From Euglena gracilis (taxonomy: Eukaryota; Euglenida; Euglenophyceae; Euglenales), in the NCBI GenBank assembly GCA_039621445.1, contig CP154956.1:62946257-63010256 (forward strand): 64,000 nt of DNA, in the 5' to 3' direction. How positions within the stretch are numbered: position 1 is the stretch's first letter; each line of letters begins with the position of its first letter. Position numbers and translations under genes: made by a program. Shown here piece by piece: positions 56,661-64,000 of this stretch. The notes beneath the pieces are model-generated. The model was given only the letters and a program-made list of their open reading frames with translations, was not told the DNA's origin and ran no database searches.

Positions 56661-58480
56661 CTTCCCTCCGCTTTGTCTAAATTTTGTTCAAGCTGCTGAA
56701 GTGCAACCATTTATTTGCAACCGCTGCTCTTACCCCTCACTTAATTCTCATCCTCAAATTTCCCTTGCAGCTCATTTTAGTCAGTAAACACTGACTCACA
56801 CTTGGGGCAGTTCAAATGCTCTTCGCAGCGAACCCCCAAATTTCCGAAATAACACCCATTGTGGTAGATATCCACATAAAACATAAAAAAAAACATTTCT
56901 AAATTGCAGGAAATAATGGAAGGCGGGGAAACACCTGGAAGAAATAGATTTACATCGGCGCTTCCGGCACCCCCAGCCCCCTCCCCGCTTTCATGACACC
57001 AGACCCATTTTCTTTTCCCATGCATTCAAATGTGGCAGCAGTGCACGCCCCATCCCCCTCCAGACCGGGGTGAGACACAGCTCTCTCCACGGTCTGTTGA
57101 ATTTGTGCTGATGTATCTCATTGCATTACATCAGCATGCAAACACATTTTGCGTGCACCAACCATTTTCTGATTTCTTTTGGACTTTTAACCTTGGACCG
57201 ATCACAATGGGCCTGACACTCTTTTTCCCCCCGCCCCCCCCCCCCCCCCCCCCCCCAGCTCACCCACCAGCTCTCCGCCGGAAATGGTGAACGCCGACCC
57301 CCCCCCCCCGCCGGCACCCACCGTCCGGCACCCGGGAACCATCCCCCAGCTGTGCCTCCACCCACATCCCACCACACCCACCCCACACCCACCCCACCCT
57401 AGTCTTCAAGAATTTGGGGACCTCTTCCCTCCGCTTTATCTAAACTTTGTTCAAGCTGCTGAAGTTCGACCATTTATCTGCAGCCGCTGCTTTTACCCTC
57501 CCTTAATCCTCATGCACAAATTTCTCTTGCAGCTCATTTCAGTCAGTACACACTGACATACACGTGGGGCAGCTCAAATGCTCTTCGCAGCGGACCCCCA
57601 ATTTTCCGAAATAACACGCACTGTGGAGGAAATATACATAAAGCAAATAAAAACAATTGCATTTGTGAATTTCAGGAAATACAGAAAGTCGGGGGAACGC
57701 CCGGGAGAAATAAATTTACATCGGCGCTTCCGGCACCCCCAGCCCCCTCCCCGCTTTCATGACACCAGGCCCATTTTCTTTTCCCATACAGTCATATGTG
57801 GCAGCAGTGCACGCCCCATCCCCCTCCAGACCGGGGTGAGACACAGCTCCCTCCACGGTCTGTTGAATTTGTGCTGATGTATCTCATTGCATTACATCAG
57901 CATGCACACACATTTTGTGCGCACCAACCATTTTATGCTTGGACCGGTCACAATGGGCCTGGCACCGTGTTTCTGCCAGCCCCCTCCGCCCCCCCCCCCC
58001 CCCAGCTCACCCACCAGCTCTCCGCCGGAAATGGTGGACGCCGACTCCCTCCCCCCCGCCGGCACCCTCCGTCCGGCACCCGGGAACCCTGCCCTGGCCC
58101 TCCTCCACCCACTACCCACCACACCCACCCCACACACACCAGGAGCACCCTAATCTTTAAGAATTTGGGAACCTCTTCTTCCCTCCGCTTTGTCTGAGCG
58201 TGGCTCAAGCCTGCTTAAGTGCAACCATTTACCTGCATCCGCCGCTTTAACCTTTTTCTTAATTATCATCCACAAATCTCTCTTGCAGCCCATCTAAGTC
58301 AGTACACACTGAAAAGCCTGTGGGGCAGCCCAAATAGTCTTCGCTGCGAACCCCCAATTTCTAAATGAAACCCCACTGTGGTAGAAACCCCCTTGAGTTA
58401 GTAAGATTAAAATTCCCAAATTTCATGGAAAGGAAAATTGAGCACCCAGGGGAAAACAGTTTTTTATCAGCGCCTCTCGC
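56661..58480 (+). repeat. Three tandem copies of a unit of about 760 bp
   Basis: CTTCCCTCCGCTTT begins at 56,661, 57,424 and 58,178. Other landmarks repeat in order: TCAAGCTGCTGAAG, TCTTGCAGCTCATTT, AACACTGAC-like and CTCTTCGCAGCG words, GCAGTGCACGCCCCATCCCC and GTGAGACACAGCTC. The third copy is the most diverged and continues to about 58,690. The T/C-rich tracts ending in TTGCAG look like splice acceptors, but no conserved protein frame spans the copies. Confidence 0.8.
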
Positions 58481-58779
58481 ATTCCCAGCCTCCCTATTTT
58501 TATGACACCAGTCTCCCATCCATTCTTACATGCACCACCATGTGCAGTTCACCTCCCCAGCCCCGTGCCCCCTCCAGACCACGGTGAGACACAGCTCTTT
58601 CCGCGGTTTGTTGAATTTGTGCCGATTTATTTCACAGCCTGCATCAGCATGCAAGCATATTTTTTACGAGCACCAACCAATGCATAGTTTCTTCTGCTGC
58701 CTCACAAAAATTTACAACCTCCCCCATCTTGTTCCATTTAAAACACAATCACCCCGTTGTTTCCCCTCTTCAGGACTAC

Positions 58780-59905
58780 CCAAATCAACCCGCGTTACCT
58801 GACCCACCGAGCTTCTGGATAACCCCAACCACCCCATCTATCTCACCCACTGAATTTCTTCCACCCCACAGTGTTTAACCTCGAACTTCCGGGTACCCAA
58901 TATATTCCGCCCTGTCTTGCCCACCATGATATATTTATTATGCAAAAACCCATGGTGTTTCTCCCACGAACTTCTGGACACCCTCATCCCTGGTTTCAGA
59001 CCCATCAAATTTCTGGACTACACCACTTACCCCATCCCATGTTGTTTTACCCACTAAACCACCCCGTGGTGTTCAACCCACCCAACTTGTGGACCCCCCA
59101 ATGGTGTCTTACTCACCGACTTTCGTTTCACCCCCAACCACCCCAGTGTGTCCAACCCTCCGAACTTCCAAGGTGTGCTACGCGCCGAACTTCTGAACAG
59201 CCCCCCCCCCCCTGTGCTGTTCTTCACACCGACTGCCCGGACCCCCCAAACGCTCCGGATAACCACAACCAACCGAACTTTCCGATAACCCAACCCCCAC
59301 GGTGTTCTTTCCGATTCCTGAATAAACCTGACAGCCCCTTGGTGTAGAACTCTGAACTACGGATAACCCCCTCGCCCAGATGGTGTCTTACCCACCGAGT
59401 TTCCGGACCATTCCGAATACCCCGTGATATTCAACCCGCTGTATTTCAGGCTTGCCTCACCACTCCGTTGTTTTTTCACCACCCACCGAACTTTGGGATG
59501 ACCCCAGCCACCCTGTGGAGTCTAACCTGTCGAAATTCCGGATAATCCCAACCAAACCATGGTATTCGACCCGCTGAAACCTGGGACCCCCCCGTGGCCT
59601 TCCACACATAGCATTTCTGGAAATTAAATGCACCAAACTTCCGCATAACCGGAACCCCCCTGTGGTATCTCTCCCACCCCACTACCAAACTCCTGGATAA
59701 TCCCACAACCATGGTGTACTGCACACCAACCACCCCACGTGGTGTTTAAAATAAGCTGCCGGACCATCCCCACCTACCCACCATCTTTCCGGACGTCACA
59801 ATCACCTTGTAGTGTTTTACCCCATATATTTCTGGGTGACCCATTAACTTTCTCAGCTACTCAGCCCGCCATGGTGTGCTACCCTTCCAACTCCCACGTA
59901 AACCC
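58780..59905 (+). repeat. Degenerate satellite, unit about 45-50 bp
   Basis: Words of the type CCGAACTTCYGGATAACCCC and CCACCCYRTGGTGTT recur roughly every 45-50 bases, for about twenty diverged copies. Frames are serine/threonine/proline-rich because of the repeat. Confidence 0.65.
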
Positions 59906-60464
59906 ACCTACCAGCTTCCACATGCCCTTCGCGCTCAGCGGGATCATCATACGATGTTCACGACCGGCCCCCCCTCTACATACACCCCTTCCACCACCCG
60001 CCACACAGCCAGAACCCTCGGCACTCGCCCGAGGACTTTTATTTTTCCACCTCCACCATCATCCACCCGTCCGCCTGTGATGACCCCAGCAGGCACGCAT
60101 CGCCGACTCAGTTTTTTCCCGCATGTCTCATGCTCGCCCTTTCCTTTTGGACATCCTGTACTGTGGACTCCTCTCCGCGCCTCTTGTGTCATTCCCTCCC
60201 ACTGTTCACCCACGTTTTTTTTCCCTATCCCCCACCCCGTACTTTTACGGTACTCTCTAGTTTTCGCAACTCACTCTATTTACCCCCTGGACACCAAACC
60301 CCACACCCCCCCACAGGCGAACCCCCAACAAAACCCAAAATCCCACATCAAATCTTCATGCCCGGGCTCCGGGGGTGCCCTCCTGAGTGGTGCTTGTGTA
60401 CGCCCACGGCTGGAGGCACTGCGCAGCAACGCGGGGCACTACCAATCCAAATCCAAATCCCACC
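59906..60464. other. Spacer containing a copy of the minisatellite flank
   Basis: 59,923-60,007 matches 48,455-48,539 with few changes. The rest is T/C-rich without a recognised gene. Confidence 0.6.
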
Positions 60465-60758
60465 TGCCAGGGGGGTCCGGACCGACCCTCGGGGGGGTTC
60501 CCGGGACCCCCCCCAAAAGGGTCAATTTTTTCCTCCGGCGCTTCGTGCCGAAAATTTTTTGCATTTTTGGCACATTTTTGCCCAAAAAGTGCCCAAAATG
60601 GCACTTTTGGTCGTTTTGGGGGGTCAAAAATTTTCGGCCACCCTGACCGCGCACCTGTTTAGGTGGGGGGGGGTGTCCCCCCCCACCCCCCCCCCTCGGT
60701 CCCGCAGGGGGGGGTTCCCGCCCACCCCCCCCCCCACCTGTCCTTATATCGAACCCTG
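60465..60758 (+). mobile_element. 5'-truncated copy of the 430-bp hAT-like element
   Basis: Nearly collinear with about 40,088-40,412: GGGGTCCGGACCGACCCTCG, then CCTCCGGCGCTTCG, then CAAAATGGCACTTTTGGTCG and a right end TATATCGAACCCTG. The left terminus is missing. It serves as an independent check on the right end of the family. Confidence 0.8.
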
Positions 60759-60769
60759 CCCCCCCCCCC

Positions 60770-60920
60770 GATCACAGGTTGCAGGTTGCGAAAAATTTAA
60801 CACCACCTTACCTACGACCGCCCCCTCATTTACGACCACCCCCCGGTCACAGGTTGCTGGTTATGGGGGTGTTATGACCAGCCCCCCCCCCCCCGGTCAC
60901 AGGCTGCAGGAACCCGGTAA
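60770..60920 (+). repeat. GGTCACAGGTTGC repeats between C-runs
   Basis: GATCACAGGTTGCAGG, GGTCACAGGTTGCTGG and GGTCACAGGCTGCAGG lie at about 60,769, 60,843 and 60,893, separated by C-rich stretches and ACGACC words. Confidence 0.7.
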
Positions 60921-60974
60921 TACAGGGGGGGGGTAGATGCCAGTTACCATGACAATTTCTCAGAAGCAGTGACA

Positions 60975-61440
60975 ATGGTTCTGACATAAGAAGGGACGTG
61001 ACACTTGGAAGACACGCATGTCAGTGTATTTGATAGATTTATAAATTTCAATCTGCTGACTGAGCAGGCATTTTTTGTAACTACGTCATCCTCAGTATCC
61101 ATGGGAAGGTAAATCTTTCTTGTTTGTGCCACCTACTAGCTTTTGAGGTGGGTTGAGATTTCCATTATAAAATATTTAGTAATTTGTAAAATAAAACATA
61201 TGTAATAAATGTGATTATAAATAATAAAAATATACATGTTTTTTTAAACTAAATCATTTGATGTTTATAATTACATGATAATGAAGGTAATATGATCATA
61301 TATGATTATATTATAATAATCATACATATCTACATATATATTATATGCTATGATATGATTAAAAATTTACAAATATAAATGATTTTATGTGTCAAACAAT
61401 ATGTAAAATAGAACAAAAATTGCAAGAACCAATTAATACG
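60975..61440. other. AT-rich island
   Basis: Strikingly A/T-rich with many TATA, ATTATA and TAATAA words, unlike the GC-rich DNA on both sides. It ends at the acceptor-like GGTGTTGCAG that opens the zinc-finger gene. It may be the promoter region or an intron; no core promoter can be proven. Confidence 0.6.
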
Positions 61441-61450
61441 GTGTTGCAGC

Positions 61451-63740
61451 TTTGCTCTCACCCGCAACATGTTGCCTCACACCTCTGCCATCCTCGTCGG
61501 TGCTGCCGCGAAGGTCCCGTCCCCCGCCAAGCCGCCGGTGGACGCCGACATCCGCGTCTGCCTCGACTTCATCAAAGGCCGCTGCACGCGAGCACGGCCC
61601 GCCCGTGGCTTCCCGGCCGCACCATAGCGCCAGACATTCCTCGACTGCCATTTCGATTGTCTTCTTTTCTGGCCTCATCGGGGTGGGTCCGGTTTGAGCT
61701 GCATTCTTTTTGAAAAATGTGACGTCCGGTGCCCCCCAGTTCAAGTGTCTGGCGACGATTTTCTTCACTTCTTGACTTGTGGTTGCGAAAGTTGGGGTTC
61801 GAAACCGGCTGAATTTTCAGGTGTTCCCGACCCTTCCCCGGAATCTGCTTTGCCCGAGACACCCCCAACCAACACCTCCCTGGAATTCGCATGGCCAAAC
61901 GTTCCAGGTTTCTAATTTTGAATTAGCCAATTCTTGCCCATGACCAGACCGGCACCATCCCCCTCACCCCCAAGAGGGTCAATGCCTGCCTGCTGTTGTT
62001 GTCAATGCCTGCTGATTCGAGGCCCCTGGGGTTGGTCACAGGCTTGTGCTTACCCGCGCCCCCCCGGGCAATTGACTCCCCCGGGCAATTGACACCCCCA
62101 GGCAATTGACGCCCCCGGGCAATTGTCACCCCTGGATGTGCCGGCCAATTTGCAACCCATGAAATTGTCACTCCTTCCGTGCTACCCAATTTGTCACCCC
62201 CCATTTGCAGTATTGCACTGTGAATTTTCTTTTCGCCGACACGACTCGATTGATCTTTTATTTCGCTACAACGTGCTGAGAACCTTCGCATACCAAACAC
62301 CCTGCACAATATCACCACCATAGCTGCATTTTTCCTGTATTCACTTGTGTTTCAGATGGTGTGCTTGGTCATTTGGTTCACATGTGGCTTACATGGGTGG
62401 GCAATTGACGCCCCCGGGCAATTGTCACCCCCCTCTGTGCCGGCCAAATTGTCACCCCGGGAAATTGTCACCCCCCTCCATGCTGCCCAATTTGTCACGT
62501 GACAATTGCCCGGGGGGGGGCGTCGGGTGCCCACCCCACGGGGGGGGCCAGGGGCAGGCACCCCATAGCACCCCTGCCGACCCCCCCCCGGTAGGGTTTT
62601 TGGGGGTGCCTGCCCATAGCAGGCACCCCCCTCCGACCCCGGCGCCAAAGACGCCGGGGGCCCGGAAAAGGCCATTTTCAATGAAAAGTTTTCTGCCCCC
62701 CCCCCGGGTTGGTAAGCACAAGCCTGGTTGGTCAAAGCCAGCCTGGTCCAAACAGGGCACGTTTGCGGGTGGGAGGAATGGTGGCGGGGGGAGGGGGGAA
62801 TCATTTGGACGCCCCCGCCGACGGCGGGATAATGATTCAGTCATTGCGGTGGGGCACCGCACTTCCCCCCCCCCATGCCCCCCCCATGAACAGGGGGTGT
62901 TCAGACCGTTTAGATCGTCACCATATACCTCACCCTCACAGAAATTGTATGCCCCCATGCCCTCATCAGTGTTCAGTGGGCTTGGGGGGGACAACATTAG
63001 TGGGGCGGGGGGGGGGGGGTATTGCAGCCACAGGCCGCCTGCCCGATGCAAGTTCCACCACCCGGAGATGGCCGGGTACCAGCAAGTGTCCAACGCTATC
63101 CAGCCCACGGCATTGCTTGGGTTGCAAAGGGGGGGTATTGGGTGATGAAAGCTCTACAGGGGAGGGTCCTGTCTGCCTGATGAATGCTCACACAGAATAT
63201 TGTGTCCGGAAACGTCGGAGGTCACCAAGATAAAATGACCAGTAATGTCACGTTTCATTTTTGCTCTCATTTCAAAGGCAGGCAAAGGTTTGGAAAGGTG
63301 TCTTCAAATTTGAAAACAAATAAATGCCATGGCTGATTGGCATTCAAATTTGATTGAGAACCCTAGAGGTCAGCTTTTGTCGAGGGAAAAGCTTTGAAAC
63401 CTGCCGCTTCGACCAGCGTCAACACATTTGTGGCCGAAGCTGAAGGGTTTGGACGTGACTGCTGTTGCTGCTGCTGCTGCTGCTGCTGGCCGACCCCTCT
63501 TTTGGGAGCCATTCGGCAACGCTGCGGTCCCGGCCCAGGCAGGCAAGCAGATCTGCGAGGTGTGGGCGATGGCGGGGCAGTGCAAGTTTGGCTCAAAGTG
63601 CAACAAGCTACACCCCGGCCGCTGGCAGGCTTCGGTCACTCCATTCACGCCACCTGCCGTATTCAAATCTGGCATTTTTTTTTTTGCTCAGGGACCCTCA
63701 AATGCATGAACTGCTGCAGACCTATATGAAAGAATTTTGG
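61451..63740 (+). CDS. CCCH zinc-finger protein with a muscleblind-like first finger (spliced, partial gene)
   Basis: Three exon blocks carry the motifs. The first gives C-x7-C (VCLDFIKGRC). The second gives the remaining cysteine and histidine of that finger (RPPARCKFHHPEMAGYQQV). Together they make C-x7-C-x6-C-x3-H, the spacing of muscleblind-type fingers. The third gives a complete C-x8-C-x5-C-x3-H finger (CEVWAMAGQCKFGSKCNKLH), preceded by a run of alanines. A short fourth block may add DPQMHELLQTYMKE. Such fingers bind single-stranded RNA, and muscleblind proteins regulate splicing and RNA stability; this role is inferred by family. Exon joins do not all show GT-AG, and the true start and end are not secured, so symbol and protein length are left open. 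Confidence 0.6.
61469..61600 (+). CDS. Zinc-finger gene exon A: candidate start and first half of finger 1
   Basis: The frame from ATG 61,469 reads LPHTSAILVGAAAKVPSPAK, PPVDADIRVCLDFIKGRCTR, then loses family resemblance and stops at TAG 61,625. The exon is preceded by GTTGCAG (ends 61,449), so the ATG may be internal. Cysteines at residues 31 and 39 are C-x7-C. The exact 3' end near 61,590-61,606 is not resolved by a clear GT donor in the right phase. Confidence 0.6.
62040..62726. mobile_element. Inverted-repeat element, GGCTTGTGCTTACC ends, copy 2
   Basis: The left end GGCTTGTGCTTACC pairs with GGTAAGCACAAGCC at 62,710-62,724. The inner right part (62,525-62,700) is similar to 20,000-20,160 (GCAGGCACCCCATAGCACCC, TGCCTGCCC hairpin, AAAAGGCCATTTTCAATGAA). 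The inner left part has the CAATTGAC repeats listed separately. No coding capacity. Confidence 0.65.
62060..62520 (+). repeat. CCCGGGCAATTGAC repeats, unit about 17 bp, in two clusters
   Basis: Four adjacent units at 62,064-62,130 (GGGCAATTGACTCCCC, GGGCAATTGACACCCC, AGGCAATTGACGCCCC, GGGCAATTGTCACCCC). A second cluster with AATTGTCACCCC units lies at 62,398-62,495, ending in a GTCACGTGACAATTGCCC inverted turn at about 62,495-62,512. Units become more diverged away from the cluster starts. Confidence 0.75.
63028..63131 (+). CDS. Zinc-finger gene exon B: second half of finger 1
   Basis: Reads RPPARCKFHHPEMAGYQQVS then NAIQPTALLGLQR before a G-run. Cysteine at 63,047-63,049 and histidine at 63,056-63,058 complete the first finger. 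The exon end near 63,131 is an estimate. Confidence 0.65.
63405..63640 (+). CDS. Zinc-finger gene exon C: alanine run and finger 2
   Basis: Likely starts after TTCGACCAG near 63,412. A run VAAAAAAAG is encoded by a GCT repeat (63,459-63,488). The finger cysteines lie at 63,554, 63,581 and 63,599 and the histidine at 63,611, giving exact C-x8-C-x5-C-x3-H spacing. The end near 63,625-63,640 is estimated. Confidence 0.7.
63459..63488 (+). repeat. CTG trinucleotide repeat inside an exon
   Basis: Ten CTG-type triplets, the third being TTG, encode alanines in the finger-2 frame. The transcript therefore contains a short CUG repeat. Confidence 0.9.
63692..63740 (+). CDS. Possible zinc-finger gene exon D
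   Basis: A run of T and GCTCAG (acceptor at 63,691) precedes RDPQMHELLQTYMKEF. The frame continues open to 63,827, but after about 63,740 it becomes Phe/Lys-rich and may be intron. Short and unproven. Confidence 0.35.
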
Positions 63741-64000
63741 GGGTTTTTTTGGAATACCCTCAAGAAATTTGGGAAGGTTGCGGAGAAAATGTGGATGCCT
63801 CACAAATGCCAGTCAAAAAGGAGGTAAAAAAAATCTTGAAATAATATATCTGTCTCTGGGGAATCTGATTCAAATTGCGAAAAGCCCAATCCATTATTAT
63901 TTTCAAGTGCGATATTTTGTTGTTTTTTTTATTTTCCACGAAATTTTCGCAATTTCCACAAGGCCACTGTCACATCCCCCCCCGACAATTTCTGGTATTT
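63741..64000. other. Window end, A/T-rich, no further exon seen
   Basis: Likely intron or 3' region of the zinc-finger gene. It ends with a C-run at about 63,976. The gene may continue outside the window. Confidence 0.35.

Larger units (their letters stand above)
61607..63027 (+). other. Zinc-finger gene intron with nested repeats
   Basis: About 1.4 kb containing the 62,040-62,726 element. A frame at about 61,694-61,915 is open, but its match to the gene is not evident. The acceptor is TATTGCAG at 63,027 or CCACAG at 63,033. Confidence 0.45.

Noticed and set aside
47810-56787. Open frames of 860-1,330 codons on the + strand
   Set aside because: They coincide with a 35-bp satellite that has no stop in any forward frame. 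Three overlapping frames cannot all be genes, and no start context, intron or domain supports one of them.
61452-61697. 81-codon frame overlapping zinc-finger exon A
   Set aside because: It is in a different frame from the cysteine-bearing reading and gives a serine/arginine-rich peptide without motifs.
1-64000. tRNA, rRNA or other structured RNA genes
   Set aside because: I looked for conserved tRNA and rRNA landmarks by eye and saw none. A covariance-model search would be needed to exclude them.

Overview
The window looks like nuclear DNA of an intron-rich eukaryote, most likely a unicellular alga or other protist; I cannot name the lineage. The reasons are long spliced genes with kilobase introns, no bacterial-style operons, and an extreme load of repeats, homopolymer C or G runs and DNA-transposon-like inverted repeats. 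Two genes are supported by protein motifs. One is a multi-exon gene for an RS-rich protein with about six KH-like RNA-binding modules (+ strand, about 22.4-30.7 kb). The other is a multi-exon gene for a CCCH zinc-finger protein with a muscleblind-like first finger (+ strand, about 61.5-63.7 kb, possibly continuing past the window). Both products are expected to bind RNA, probably in splicing or mRNA regulation. A third candidate locus (38.6-39.0 kb) has exon-like sequence and a good 44-nt intron but no recognised product.

Layout. 1-7.3 kb: C/G-homopolymer-rich tandem duplications, including a run of 51 C. 7.3-9.7 kb: A/T-richer spacer with CTGCAAAAAA-type arrays. 9.73-9.95 kb: a cluster of eight small hairpins with compensated stems. 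10.6-14.2 kb: a large inverted repeat with 32-bp palindromes at one end. 13.6-15.7 kb: an overlapping family of long palindromes. 17-22 kb: further inverted-repeat modules. 22.4-30.7 kb: the KH/RS gene. 31.86-35.71 kb: a 3.85-kb element with 23-bp perfect terminal inverted repeats, a 3-bp target duplication and thirteen internal GCGG-N4-CCGC palindromes. 39.0-40.4 kb: two hAT-like elements with target-site duplications, the second inserted into the duplicated target of the first. 42-48.5 kb: GC-rich tandem segmental repeats. 48.5-56.5 kb: an 8-kb minisatellite of a 35-bp unit, open in all three forward frames. 56.6-60 kb: three 0.76-kb tandem copies, then a degenerate satellite. 61.0-61.4 kb: an AT-rich island just before the zinc-finger gene.

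Most long open frames here come from C/G-rich or stop-free repeats and are not annotated as genes. Exon ends were placed by hand from motifs, phase and splice signals. Several KH-gene junctions do not fit GT-AG, and one exon carries a one-base frameshift.
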